Assembly (NCBI GenBank): GCA_032629725.1 | Contig: JAFEVB010000012.1 | Span: 372,001-436,000, forward strand | Source: Gremmenia infestans | Taxonomy: Eukaryota; Ascomycota; Leotiomycetes; Helotiales; Hamatocanthoscyphaceae | DNA: 64,000 nt | Direction: 5' to 3' | Part shown: positions 34,541 through 46,043 of the stretch, in pieces | Layout: every line of letters starts with the position of its first letter | How positions within the stretch are numbered: the stretch's first letter is position 1 | Made by a program: the position numbers and the translations under genes | The notes under the pieces: generated by a model | What the model saw: only the letters and a program-made list of their open reading frames with translations | Told to the model about the DNA's origin: nothing | Databases searched by the model: none

Positions 34541-35280
34541 TCAATGAACCGAGCCATCAAACATGTCTCCTTCTGCATCAACTGCCGTGCTCAATTCTGA
34601 ATTACTGCGTTCCACAATCTCCTTATTGTTTCGGACTCGTTCATATAGGCTCCCGAAATCTTTCCAGTCAGATACAGTGTTAGCATGCACTTCAACAGTG
34701 GCAGCCTTAAAATTACTGGACACATCCCTCCAATACTTTTAGTCGCCTTTCCATGAGTACATGAATCAAGCTTAGTTGTTTACCAAAATCGCTCGCCTCG
34801 ATACTCAATCTGACGAGAACTTCGACAGACAATCTCCCAGATTCACTTTTGTCCTCCCGCCGCATCAGACCAGCTAGAAGAGGCTACATTTTGAAAGAAC
34901 ACACCTTAAGCGATACTCTACTTCTCTCTAGAATACGACGCTTCATTGCCTGGTGGTACCTGGAATACATTAGAGCTGGCGCGGTAGGTTTTCCTTTAAA
35001 AGTATTGAGTTGGATTTAATAGTATATAGGGTTGCGTTTCATTACGTCGCGAGCCTCCCATGCATGATCTGCCTCGAATCATCTTCTTACTACCAACGTT
35101 GTACACCATCATACGAACAAGATGCCAGGAACCGGAGCTTCCGTTGGGTTGACGGCCGTTATAGACAATATTCGATTTCCCGACTGAACAGAGGCGGATA
35201 TGAATACCTACAAGTCGGACTTCACAAGACGTGATTTTACAAAGCACTCTTCTATGTGACCTGAAGTTTGAGCTCAAGAA
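34541..35280 (-). pseudogene. coding remnant of unknown family
   Basis: On the minus strand a coding-like frame ends at 34541 (SDWKDFGSLYERVRNNKEIV, then an acidic tail). Upstream pieces in the same direction look related: KSESGRLSVEVLVRLSIEAS and MYSRYHQAMKRRILERSR. Further up (about 35,030-35,280) a frame with many TAG/TAA stops still reads coherently in places (SCSYDGVQRW). No single splice model joins all the pieces. I read this as an old, badly decayed gene. Confidence 0.3.
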
Positions 35281-35806
35281 TCGTCTAACTTGCGTACGCT
35301 ATTCCTGATGTCCACACAGAATATTGGTACGGGGGCAGCCCGCCCTTCACCATACCGGAGCAAATTTTCCTCGGATAAATAACCTTTCATTGGGTGTGTA
35401 AATTGGATATATGGCGCATGAGACGAGTTGCAGGAAAGTGTTTCATTTGGGAAAAGACTTGAAGAATGTTGTTTCTAAGAGGCTAGCAGAGTAAGTATAT
35501 GGACGAACTGACATATATTCAAATATCCTATGTCACAGCCGAGGAATTACATCTATACTTAGAGTGGTATTTCTTGCGATTCTGTGACTCTACTCAACGT
35601 TATCGAGGGAATCGCCCAAATGGCGGTATTAGGTGGCGATCACTCAGGTCGCAAACGAGGCATTCCAGCAGCTTTGTGATCAAGCAGTTCAGTGCCAAAA
35701 CTCGTATAAATTCGACTAGCAGAATTTCACTCACGCATTGATCCTAAACATAATCATTGTTCTTGTTATCATCCCACTCCGTAGCATCTTCCGCGCCCGT
35801 ACCATC

Positions 35807-36337
35807 TCACAGCGCAGCAGCCAGCATACCAACAACACCAACCACACCCGCAACAGCCATACCGGTCTGCCTCGGCGCATCGCCCTTGCTCGTCACCGTA
35901 CCCAGGACCGAGCTCGCCGCACTGTCAATAGCACTAACCTCCGCCGCTATAGCCGTCTGCACGGCATGAGGCACGCTCTTGGTATACCAGGCCTGCGATG
36001 TAAGCTGCGCGTACACATAGCCCGACTTTTCGATGGAAGACTGCGCGCTGGAGGGCGCGGCAGAGTCGATGGCGTTCTTGGCTGAGGTCCACGCCGGACT
36101 GTCGGTCCAGGTCGATTGCACGCTGGCGAGGGCAGATGCCAGGGCCGTGGAGACGGAGGCTGCGACTTTGGGCGCGCTGGAGGGGTAGAATTCTGAGATG
36201 ACTGATTTACTATTTGGGGATTGGTTGTTAGCTGGTGTCTGGTATAGTCAAAGAGGAACTTACACGTCAAGCTTGGAGTCGGCAGATACGACAGCAGCGC
36301 AGAGAGTGATCGCAGAGGCAATAACGGTGAACTTCAT
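35807..36337 (-). CDS. small secreted, probably GPI-anchored protein
   Basis: Two exons (36337-36264, 36209-35807) around a 54-base intron (GTAAGT donor, GCTAAC branch, AATAG acceptor) give 158 residues. MKFTVIASAITLCAAVVSA is a clear signal peptide. The body is Ala/Ser-rich with no cysteine after the signal (SVISEFYPSSAPKVAASVST and SAIDSAASSVLGTVTS). The C-terminus, AGVVGVVGMLAAAL, is a hydrophobic tail preceded by small residues, as in GPI-anchored proteins. Such small proteins are common in plant-associated ascomycetes and their function is unknown. The model is well supported because the splice joins two clearly coding segments in frame. Confidence 0.8.
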
Positions 36338-37512
36338 ATTGACTAGGTAGTTGAGATGTTTGATATGTGTGCAGTTTTTGCTTGATATTATACCGTTTGT
36401 GGAGGGGAGGGGAGGAAGAAAAGATAGGAAAAGAGCTTGCTGCCTCCCTCTGTGTGACATTAATTTACATCATCTGACCAGCGCCGCTGCCTGATGCCAT
36501 GATGCTTTTCGCTAAACATTTTGATACAGTAGGCTCCAAGACTGCGCCTAGTACAGGTCGAAGCTTGCTGAATGCAGAATCGTGGCATGGGGCATTGTAT
36601 GTCCGGTCTTACATTTCGAAGAATATATCTTGGAATGACTCTAGCCTTTCATAAGATTCGATGTGTAAAAGCGGGGGAATGTGGATTTGCTGTGCCTCAC
36701 CGTCGGCTGTGTGCTATCCCTCATCCCTAATACGGTTAGCTTAGGGTATATATAGCTTTGTTTCATGCTGGGACCTGTATCTTCTTCAATACCATGGATA
36801 TCACGCCAAAGCTTTGGACACACCTACTTGTAGCCTAAAATTGATCAAGTATTTCTGGAGGAGTCAGAATCACCCAACTAAATTTAGTTGTAGTACTATT
36901 TATTCAACTTGGTCGAAATCGCAATTTCTTCCATTTCAAATCGCCCAGGTTGAAAACCCTATCGAAACCTCCCGTCTTATTGTTAGTAGACCCTACTTAG
37001 CACCCCTGATCTGTAGTGAGCACTTTATGGATCTCGGGCCGGAAAAGATGCTTAAGCTTAAAATCATCAAGCTTCTTTATTTTTAGATACTCTAGGGCAG
37101 CAGTAAAAGTGGTTCGTTTTTGGCTTAACCACTTAGATCAGTCCGTTCAGAGAAACTGTCTTTACGTCAATCCATGTTCCTAGAAATGCAAATTGAGGTA
37201 AGGGATTCCAAATGTGTTTATATTTTCAGAGGTCCAATAGTAGACAATGAACAAAGTCGACTCCTCTGGGCGACAATGGAAATAACAAATTCTTACGGCT
37301 CAGGATGATAGACTTTATAGGAAAGAAATAAGAGCTGCGACTCAGCATCGGCATTTGAGAATTTCCTCAGGTATCGTTGACAATCAAATGTTGGAAATTA
37401 AGACCACAACTTACCCAAACAGCCACATAACGAGCTGATTTAGGCCGGAGAAGATCTATTAATATATGGAATAAGTGTACACGTGACTCGGCTTCGACAG
37501 CTTACCAGTGAT
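36338..37512. other. intergenic
   Basis: No supported gene. A 90-codon plus-strand frame at 36814-37086 has no recognisable features. Confidence 0.45.
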
Positions 37513-38265
37513 TCAGAAGCCAGAGGGATGTTCCTTGAGATACTGAATCTCTTCTGCCGTCGATTTCCTTCCCAACACCTCATTGCGAGACGGAAATCTT
37601 CCAAATCGCAAAATACAGTCACTGTGGCTCCTGAAGAAGCCTCTGGACGTTTCGACATACTCTGCATCTCTTGAGCCGGGTGCGCAGCGAGAAAGTAGGC
37701 CGTCATTGAGAGAAGCAGCTGCGACTTGACTGACCATATTCTCATCGTGCAAAAATGGGAGGTAGAAGATAGGCTGCTGGAGATGTGTAACATTCCTGTC
37801 GAATCCCTTGGCGACGGCTGTTGACGCAACCTTCAAAGCCATGGCATCGGAGCAGTATGAGAGGGGTGAGCCTCTGAAAAGGTTTCGAGGGAATTGATCG
37901 AGTAGAATGATAAGAGCAAGAGAGCCTTGTGGTTGTTCTGCCCAAGATGTGAGCTGTTCTGCACGAGCCTTCTCCACGAGATCTCCGAAGTTGGCTCGGA
38001 TCTCGGAGTCAACTTGGGGGCCGCCATTGAACCATTTCTTCCTCAGATCTTCGCCCTCGAACCAATACGAGGTGATTCGATTGATGTCTGGGTGTGTGGT
38101 GGAAGCCGACGACATGGCGCGGAAGTTTGGGAATCGCGCGGTGGATTTGAGAGCGGCTTGAAAGCTCAGGACCTGGGGCACGAGTCAGATACATATTCCC
38201 CTCCATGACAAAAGATTGGATCTGACCTTTTGGATCCCCGAGCTGATGCTGTAGAGTTTCACCAT
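37513..38265 (-). CDS. DUF924 family protein
   Basis: The main frame from the ATG at 38115 is a nearly complete DUF924 protein (PF06041): ITSYWFEGEDLRKKWFNGG, LALIILLDQFPRNLFRGSPL, FYLPFLHDENM and FGRFPSRNEVLGR are the family signatures. The fold is an all-alpha, TPR-like structure of unknown biochemical role, found in bacteria and fungi. A short upstream exon is likely: MVKLYSISSGIQK at 38265-38227 joins in frame across a 54-base intron (38173-38226, weak GTCAGA donor, CTGAC branch) to give 232 residues. Without it the protein would be 200 residues and still cover the domain. Confidence 0.82.
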
Positions 38266-38738
38266 CGTACCGATTGGAAAGATGGCTCATATATCTGTCA
38301 TATATACACGGAGTACTGTACTGTACAGTCTGTACGTAGTCTGCGATTAGAGTTCAAGTGTGGTGGCTGGACTAACGGCTTTTTCTTTGCTAGTTTCCTT
38401 CATTCCTTCATCCATCTCCGAATATCTGGTCGACAAGTCGCATTGTATCAGCATGCTTCTCTCCATTGTCCGGACTCATTTCTCACCCCAACTGTGGTTC
38501 GAGTGACAGTCTTAGCTTTCCGACCACGTGTCAGCTTCCTTGCTCCTTCTATCTTCACGTGCTCAAAATGCGACAGTCCTATGCGTCGCTGGCAACCCAT
38601 CTTTCAGCGATATGACAAACAATTGCTCATGAATGAAGACTGGCAGGTGTCCTTCGAGGTGGCTGGCAATGTGATGCTACGTCACGTGTCTCACTCCGTT
38701 CTTGCTCCGGCTTTCTAGTCCAGTCCGATCTTTCACAT

Positions 38739-39300
38739 TTGGTAAAAGCCAATAATTGTCCAATTCTGCTCTCTACCATTTTTAGCTTCAAGGGGAAACT
38801 TTCTAGCATGTTCAGTGTCTTTGGCTCGTTTGGCTTCGGCAATTTAGTTGTACAATTCCAAATTGGGATTGCTGCGACTTTTATTTTGACATTCTGTTTC
38901 TTTATTCTGTCACGCTCATCCTTGAATATACCTGGCGCGTTACCGTATCCTTTGTCCCAGTGGCGACTTGCATACGAGGACTGGAAAGGTACTCGCACGA
39001 GAAAGATGCACCAACTCTATCAAAATTATGAAAGAGACTCTGAGGCTGTACGTCCTGCTGTCGGCCTCAGAAGCTCGAAAGTTTCAGTTGCCTACAACAT
39101 TATGGTTATGAAGTTACTGCCCACACTCGTGAGCATACCTCCGCATACCTCCGTCAGAATCCAGATGTGTTTCCAGATCCTTTGGTCGGCAACCCGGAAA
39201 GATGATTAGGGATCCGAAAGACGCCGCTGAGATGAAGAGGTGGTTCTGGGCGTTCTCAGGCATCGGTAGATTGTGTATTGGGATCCAGTAAGTGCGTTAT
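38739..39300 (+). pseudogene. cytochrome P450 remnant with a large internal deletion
   Basis: The N-terminal part has a membrane segment (GIAATFILTFCFFIL), the proline hinge NIPGALPYPLSQW and GTRTRKMHQLYQNY. Within about 25 codons, after frame changes, the sequence jumps to the P450 C-terminus: AYLRQNPDVFPDP, NPERW and EMKRWFWAF, then GIGRLCIGIQ with the haem-ligand Cys. Roughly 300 residues in between, including the I-helix and ExxR region, are missing. The haem loop has Ile at the conserved Gly position and there are stops between the pieces. This is a dead P450 that lost its middle by deletion. Confidence 0.7.
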
Positions 39301-40193
39301 TCCTCATTTGAACATCGGTTACCCAAAATGTCAATTTTGCGACGACAGAAATGACGACTGGTTTCATCGATCTATCGGACCAAGGGGAAGCCAGGTACAG
39401 GGAATATATACCCTCGGATAATAGGAAGATTTAAGTTTTTCCTGGACGAGACGAAGTCCGGAAAGGAAATTCGTTATCTATGTTCTGTCCACGAGTCAAG
39501 CAGCTAAAAGATAAACCAGGACCATGTGTCTCTTATTGATTTTGAGGATTTTCCCCAACCTGCCCCGAATATTGAATTGATCAGAAGCCGATAAATTGGA
39601 GCCCAACGCTCAATCCGATTTACAAGTATTACGCTCCGTATTGATAATATGGGACGCAACAACGTGGCACAAGTCAGTTGGATGCTTCTGATATCGGTAT
39701 TTGTAGTGCGCTGTCGATCAACGGTGAGTGAGGCATCAAATGCCTACAGGGTCTCGGAGTCAGGGGTATCCCTTTCAATGGCCTCACGTGTTCCAACAAT
39801 TGGGGCTGCAGACCGCCTATGAAGCTTGACTCAAATCCTGATTTTTGGATCTAAAAGTTACAAAAGGTTCATCCCGGCAGCAATGTTTATTTGGAAGTTC
39901 AGGCGACGCAAAGTGAGCCAGGTGCTGGTACGTATTTGTTGTTAATGATGGCCCACATTTTTAGGACCATGCCTGCCCAGCGTAGCGAGCCCCATTTTCC
40001 AACATCAAATGACTTTGACTTCGAGCTAGTTAGCGGCATGGTATTTGAAGAGAATAGAATTGAGGCTAATGTTATCGCCAGTTTCTTATTGCCTGGATTT
40101 GATGAGGATTTTCAGAGGGGGTCTTGACTCTCGCTGTTGACCCCGTCACCCATGCATGGATCAGTCTTCAAGTATTGAGCCTATAAATCCAGA

Positions 40194-41079
40194 ATGTCCA
40201 GAATGACCATTCTCCAAGTCATACTCGCTGTCCCTTACCTCACGACTGCTAAATCTCTCAATATCACGATGTCTCGAGTCTACCTCACCGCCAATATGAA
40301 GCATAGCAGTCTTGGCGTTTCTTTGCCAACGCTCAGTATCGATACCACTGACAGCAAAGGGAGTTGCTTTGCCATTGGCGGTATACACCCCTCCAGCATT
40401 GCTGCACTGGCCGGCAAAGGAAAAGAGTCCGAGATCAAGAAGGGGGAGCGATTCGATATCAAAGTAAACGTTAACTCGCAGCGAACGTCCTTAAGCTTGG
40501 TCGTAAATACCTCAAAACATCTCCCTCATCTTGGGTGGTCTTCTGAGAATGGAATGGGTAAGTCAAAAGTTTCAGGTTGACAGAACATCAAATGCTTATT
40601 TTATCACAGGCAAGCTTCCGCTAGGTCTTGGTACAGTGGCAACTGCACTGATTGGAGCTGGCGGCAAGAAATTATTGCTTGGCAGTGAGGAAGAGACATC
40701 GTCCAAGAAAAGTACAAACAACAAAAGAGGTAGCGATCGATGCCGTCGTAGTGAGAAGAGCAAGTATATCAACGATAATCGGTCCTCTACTACCTCTCGG
40801 CCATCCCACAAGGCTCAAATTCGGATCATGCCTCCTGAAGACAGAAGATCCTACAAGCAAGCGGATTCGGGCTCTCAATCGGACAATCGGCACGAAAAAA
40901 ACCACAAGCGTAAACCTCCCGCTCGCTCACGCCGATAAAATAAGATTATTGCACCAGAAACGCCTATTCCGACGCCGTATCCGAAAAGTCCAGCTAACCT
41001 CAATGGTGAAGATGGTTACGACCACGATCGACGAAAACGAACACGCAAGCGCAGAATTGAAACTCCGGAACACGCGTAG
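40194..41079 (+). pseudogene. basic protein of unknown function truncated by one stop
   Basis: Two exons (40194-40557, 40610-40938) around a 52-base intron with a perfect GTAAGT donor give 230 residues up to a TAA. A likelier start is the ATG at 40269 (MSRVYLTANMKHSSLG). The N-terminal half is a compact domain (GVSLPTLSIDTTDSKGSCF, FDIKVNVNSQRTSLSLVV), followed by the Gly-rich hydrophobic LPLGLGTVATALIGAGGKK and a long Lys/Arg/Ser-rich tail. After the TAA the same frame continues for 46 coding-like codons (IIAPETPIPTPYPKSPANLN, RRKRTRKRRIETPEHA). One CAA-to-TAA change would explain this. The shorter protein may still be made. I do not recognise the family. Confidence 0.55.
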
Positions 41080-41288
41080 GCTAGCATAGCTTCCACTCAC
41101 AACTATCATGAGGGACTCGCTGTCTGCTATGGGCCCTAGGATGTGTATTGGCGACCTTGAGTAGGTGTATATTAGCTAAAACATCGCTTTGCTTTCGAGG
41201 ATCAAGTATACCGGTATTTTCGACTCGAGCCAAGGGTTAATCTGGGTCGTGGGATGGTTCTAGAGTTTTCATATATCTCTTGAGCTGT

Positions 41289-41984
41289 TCAATGACCTAG
41301 TGCAACCTTTTGTAGAAATTCCACTACATCATCCACACCTTGTGGTTCATTAATCCAATGTCCCCCATCCTCATATTCCTTCCACGTGACTACAAAACCG
41401 CGTCTCTCCAAATCCCCGCGCAAGTTGCGTCCGTTCTCGACCGGTACCATCTGATCGTTTCTGCAGTGAGCCAAAAATACTGGGATTGTATAATGTGGTA
41501 CTGGTGTGTGCGCCACGAAAGGCATCCAACTGGAAAACCCGATGAATCCACCCAGTTTGTGTTTGCCATCTATCAGGGACGTTGCAGCAGCCGTGGCACA
41601 TCCTTGACTGATGCCGCCAAGTATAATACGATCTGCTGGAATCGATAGAATCTCCTTTCGGATCACGTCGTCTATCAAAGACCGAGATTCCTCCAAGCCC
41701 TCCTTTTGCAGCTCTAGTCGCTCCTCGTGCTTCTCGACATCCCACATATCGAACCATTGGGACATCTCTACCTGAAATCGGGCTGAAATGCGGGGTTTCG
41801 CGGCGGGGAACACCCATTTGAAGGTGGGGAAGATCTCGGGGAGCGTTTGTTCGTTTGATGCTTGGCTTTCGAAGACTTCACCGGCGAACTCGCTGGCATT
41901 GCTGTCGCGGCCATGAAGAAGTATGATGGTGTGAGTGTGTTCTTGCGCAGGGGCAACGACGTGAATACGGTCTTGCAGATCCAT
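41289..41984 (-). CDS. acyl-protein thioesterase-like / carboxylesterase (alpha/beta hydrolase)
   Basis: A single exon from the ATG at about 41984 gives 231 residues, the usual size of the phospholipase/carboxylesterase (PF02230) family. It has the oxyanion strand TIILLHGRDSNASEF, the nucleophile elbow LGGISQGCA (Ser126), the acid in CRNDQMVP (Asp177) and the His in DGGHWI (His209), so the triad is complete. There is no signal peptide, so it is probably cytosolic. Relatives remove palmitate from proteins or hydrolyse short esters. The substrate cannot be named from sequence. Confidence 0.88.
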   Translation of the reverse strand: MDLQDRIHVVAPAQEHTHTIILLHGRDSNASEFAGEVFESQASNEQTLPEIFPTFKWVFPAAKPRISARFQVEMSQWFDMWDVEKHEERLELQKEGLEESRSLIDDVIRKEILSIPADRIILGGISQGCATAAATSLIDGKHKLGGFIGFSSWMPFVAHTPVPHYTIPVFLAHCRNDQMVPVENGRNLRGDLERRGFVVTWKEYEDGGHWINEPQGVDDVVEFLQKVALGH

Positions 41985-42383
41985 TTTTACATCCTCTGAC
42001 TTATTGAATATTGGCAAGGTCTATGGAGAATTTATTGCACCTTTTCTGGAGGTTTATAATGGATGTATAAAATTGTAGGTGGAAAGCTAGTTTCTAGGCT
42101 TTTATTTCCCGCCGCCAAACCCTAGTCCGACCACAACTATGCTTTAACCATGTGACTCATAAACCGGCACAATATCTATGTCAGATGAACAGTGAGAGTA
42201 ACGGGATATTGTCTACAAAGTCTTAGTAATTAAAGGCTTCGATAAACATACATTTGAAGAGTCACATGGTACCCCTATTCTGTGGTGGGGATACACGAAT
42301 TGAGCGGCAAGAAATAGAAAGTGAATTATTTCAAACAGAGCAGAGAAACCGTATATAACATGACCAGAGAGATAACTATACTC

Positions 42384-43145
42384 TCAGACCTTCTGTGCTG
42401 CAACAATAGGACCACCCATCGCTCCTTGCACGATCGCAACTGTCTCTAACCCCGTGCCTTCCGTCTGGGACATATCGGGCAAGCCAATTGTCACATTCCC
42501 TCCATTCCACTCCCCAATCTTGACGATATCCTTCACCAAATTTCGGTTCGTAATCTTCTTCCCCTTATTCGCGCCCTTCTTGACCTTGACCACCTCAATT
42601 TTTGGATCATAAGTCACAAGACAAATATCAAATTTCCCAACATCCGTGCCATCTGAATCGATTCTGAGTTCCTTCTCATTGGTGTCAACGATGACATGCC
42701 ACGGCATCTGGTTTCTCATTGCCCGGGCCTTGCCAACGATCTCTTGAACTTCGTTATCTCCAGCTCCAATGCCATCAGCGACACCGTCCGCGATGACATT
42801 TGGCGTATATATAGTGCTGCGTTCCCACTTCTTCAAGTATGCTCGCTGGCGATTATCCCACTTGACATTGGCGAATGTATCAACCCAGCCCGTGTGATTG
42901 AAAAAAGTGACATCGTAGCTGAGTAGGAGAAGATTGGGATTCATGGTTGCCTCGAGAACTTTGGGTGTAGTTGGGGGGCAGGACGCGCAACCTTGAGATT
43001 GGAAGAGCTCAACAATGGAAAGGGGCTGGATATCGAGGAAACATGCTCCGGTGTGGACGTGTTCGGGTTCATTTTCGAGGGACATGGCGCAGGCAAGGGG
43101 GACGTTCTTCTTGCGATGGAAGATTTTCTTGAGAATTGATGCCAT
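42384..43145 (-). CDS. DUF1223 thioredoxin-fold protein
   Basis: A single exon from the ATG at 43145 gives 253 residues. ELFQSQGCASCPPTTPKVLE carries the CxxC pair (Cys53, Cys56) at the point expected for DUF1223 (PF06764), a thioredoxin-like family. Further family features are LLSYDVTFFNHTGWVDTFA, RQRAYLKKW and YTPNVIADG. Bacterial members are exported; this one has a basic N-terminus (MASILKKIFHRKKN) without a clear signal peptide, so it is probably intracellular. The function is unknown, but the CxxC suggests redox activity. Confidence 0.85.
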   Translation of the reverse strand: MASILKKIFHRKKNVPLACAMSLENEPEHVHTGACFLDIQPLSIVELFQSQGCASCPPTTPKVLEATMNPNLLLLSYDVTFFNHTGWVDTFANVKWDNRQRAYLKKWERSTIYTPNVIADGVADGIGAGDNEVQEIVGKARAMRNQMPWHVIVDTNEKELRIDSDGTDVGKFDICLVTYDPKIEVVKVKKGANKGKKITNRNLVKDIVKIGEWNGGNVTIGLPDMSQTEGTGLETVAIVQGAMGGPIVAAQKV

Positions 43146-44161
43146 TCTGGCGGTTTTTGATCGGGCGGGCGAAGTTCTTGGGAGTTGGGAGTTCGTGTAG
43201 GAAGACGCAATGTAAGAAGCTTTAAATGAGGAAGCAAAACAGCAGTTCTGTTGCAACATGCTCCATATATACATCCACGTATTAATTACCAAACGGCTCA
43301 GCCTCACGAGAGATTCCAAATAGATCAAACATCTGAGTGTCGGCATTGTAAGATCGAAGTCAGCATTTTCAGCTGTACATCTTGTTCCATCCTGGTATGT
43401 TTTTAAATGCCGTAGGATTTTCGTTTCGTTTTGTTTTATTGGGCCAAAGAAAGCTAAATCACGGGTAAAGTATGTGGAATCAATGTCAGCTTACCGAATC
43501 CTATTTTTGGAAGTGTAGAACTTGCGGCTGCGATACAAACAAAGAGCCATAATCATGTGCAAATGAGTGGAATAATTCCTCTTCTAGTTTTTCTATCTTA
43601 TATATCAATCGGATATATGGGATTGTCGTGTAAATGCAATCATCATCAATGCAAGCATTTCTAGCCGCACCTACTTTGTGCCAAGCCCCGTCCTTGACCT
43701 GGCTACACATTTCAAGACTGGAATGAAAATTTCATGGAAACTTATGGATTCTAAGTCGACTTATTTGATTATCAAACCGGAATCCAGAAAAGATGTTGTT
43801 GAAAGACGCATCAAAGACCTCGAGGGAAAAATGATTTCTTTCGGATCTCCGCTCGGCTAGAGTACAGGGGTACACCTAGTACAGTCGCGTGATTGATTGA
43901 TTGTTGTCGACAGTGAGATACCTTTGAGAAGATAGAGAGGCTTGAGGGCAGTGGACGGAAGGTAAGTAGGGAGATTCATGTGAGAACCAAAAATACAAGT
44001 GCTAAAGCTTGCTTGAATATATTGAAACTAAAAGAAAGGCAACCATAACGAGGAAATTCTTGCGAAACAAACAATTTATGTTATGTTTCGAATTATGACT
44101 CTGAAGCGTTTTTCAGCTTGCTTGAAGTTAAAAGTGCGATATCTTTGGGGCCGCTCCCCGT
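43146..44161. other. intergenic
   Basis: About 1 kb with no supported gene. A 60-codon frame at 43678-43860 has no features. Confidence 0.45.
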
Positions 44162-45474
44162 TTACTGCACCGCAATAACTTTGCTCTCCTCGACTACTCC
44201 AACGGGCACTTGCGTGGCATTGATATGCTCATCCTTCGCACTTTTTTCAGAAGCATGTTGCTTATATACCAATTTTTTAACCCTTTGTTGATAGAATTGA
44301 ACTCCATTCTCCTTCACCGGATTCAAGATGCCCTCTCCATAAACACCCCTCTCGAGGTTCTCCTGGGCTTTCTCACACAACTCAAAATCCTCAATTGCAA
44401 CTTGTCTTACAAACTTGAAGTACTCCTCAAACACTTCGTCTGTACCAGCATGATAATAATCGAATTCCATTCTTGATACTCCAGGTTTAGTAGATGGAAG
44501 AGTTCGGAAAGAGGACATCCCACCACCGTACACGTTGAGAGTGCAGATGGGAAAGAAATAAAGGAACAGACCATCAGATTGCTTGGATGGATCAGCCATG
44601 TGCTGGCTGAAGTTCTTATGGTTGGTTACGGAGTAGAAGGTTGGTGGGTAGAATTTGGAGAAGGTGGGGTGGGCTGGGCGAAGGAGTTAGCACTGCATAC
44701 CCCCGAAACATGCCTTAATATGAAGGAAAAGGGATCCTTGATAACCTACTATATTGACAGTGAAGACATTCTTGAAACCCATCAATCCTGAAATAGTCAG
44801 AGTGTTATCTATAGGGAACAAGAACATACATAGTTTTCCAGTTAAAATTGCCTTCATATGAGATGCTGCGCCGATGCGGAAGTTTCGTGAAGTCAACTTT
44901 GTTCGTCAATTCCTCGAGACCCTCGAAGAAATCTTCAAAGCTTGGAGTATCTTCAGACAATGTGGCAAATAGTAAACCGCTGGGTGTCAAGTGGCTTTTG
45001 ATCTTGATATTCTGGAACGTATTAGAATCGCTTGAATAGACTCTGATAGTGGAAAGTAAACCTCGTCTTCGGCATAGACAGTGATTCCATCTATGCCAAT
45101 TCCATCGTGTTCTGGACTTCTGTTCTCGACGGTTACCGTGACTTGAGCAATCTCATAGGTTACTTTCTCAGATCGGCTCTGAAAGCGAGTCACGGGGCCA
45201 AGAAAATGCCATGCCTACAGAGGGTTAATCAGTAAATTTGGGAGTATTTGTCGAACAAACATACCTTCAAGAAAACTGCTCTTCTCTCTAGCTGGTAAAG
45301 AGCTGAACTACAGAACCAGGAAGCTGGGAGTGTTCGAGTTAAAGAGTCCATGGCTGGTAGAGAGTATCTCAAAGTTTCAACAATATTGAAAAACCCAAGT
45401 TTCAAGGAAGTAAGAGTATGCCTCGCTGGAGAGGGAAGAGCTGCCAAGTCCTGCATCGAATTTCCGTACGACAT
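44162..45474 (-). CDS. Rieske-oxygenase-family protein with catalytic domain but no [2Fe-2S] ligands
   Basis: Five exons (45474-45265, 45214-45062, 45011-44830, 44787-44750, 44673-44162) join in frame to 364 residues; introns are 42-76 bases with canonical ends. The start of the Rieske alpha-subunit pattern is present (LPASWFCSSALYQLERRAVF, KAWHFLGPVTRFQ). The CxH...CxxH cluster module is absent: the segment EIAQVTVTVENRSPEHDGIG runs straight into SHLTPSGLLFATLS. The catalytic part is intact: ISYEGNFNWKTMIDGFQECL, then HCQYTHP giving His191 and His196, and EDFELCE giving Asp290 as the probable third iron ligand. LYFFPICTLNVYGGGMSSFR is also typical of choline-monooxygenase-like proteins. It cannot draw electrons through its own cluster; see the divergent neighbour at 46044. 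Confidence 0.88.
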
Positions 45475-46043
45475 TGCGACGTGAACAACTCATCACGGGA
45501 TTTCAAATTTGGATAGCCTTTCCAGTGTAGTCACTCGAGCTATGCCCAATGCAGTCATTTTATCCCAATGCGAACACATGCTCAGATATGTCAGAAAGTA
45601 TTGCAACGCAAAGGACGCCAGCGACGGAGATGTAAATAGAGCATTGCAAATCACAAGGTTTGTTGGGAAACTGGGTCTCGGCTCCTGAGCCTGCCACGCA
45701 ACTCGGCAGCAGTTCATGACAGGGGTACTTGAAACTAGAACCGGAAGCCCCCCCTAGTAGCTTCAAGTGTGGATACACAGACCACATCTGGAGTAGGTTA
45801 CATGCCTAATCTTGGGTACGAGAATGAAGGTGGGATGAATGTGAGCGTCTCATATCCCGTGGAACTCCAACAGCAGATGAGATTCTCGAAGCGGAAACAC
45901 TGACCCAAAAGCCCGTTGTGCTCTGATTACAAGTCTTCCATTTCTTAACCTCTAGTACCTCGAACGTGATATAGATAGTAATCTTGCCCTGAGTATGCAA
46001 AGTCCATAAAGTGATTCCCGCGCAAGTACTGAGAGATTATTAA
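45475..46043. promoter_or_regulatory. shared divergent promoter of the two Rieske-family genes
   Basis: The 569 bases between the two head-to-head start codons contain no supported gene. A bidirectional promoter is inferred from the arrangement only; I did not identify specific binding sites. Confidence 0.5.

Noticed and set aside
36814..37086. A 90-codon plus-strand frame
   Set aside because: No domain, signal or splice context; expected by chance in this AT content.
38230..38718. A 162-codon plus-strand frame
   Set aside because: Its start is antisense to the DUF924 first exon and it shows no domain.
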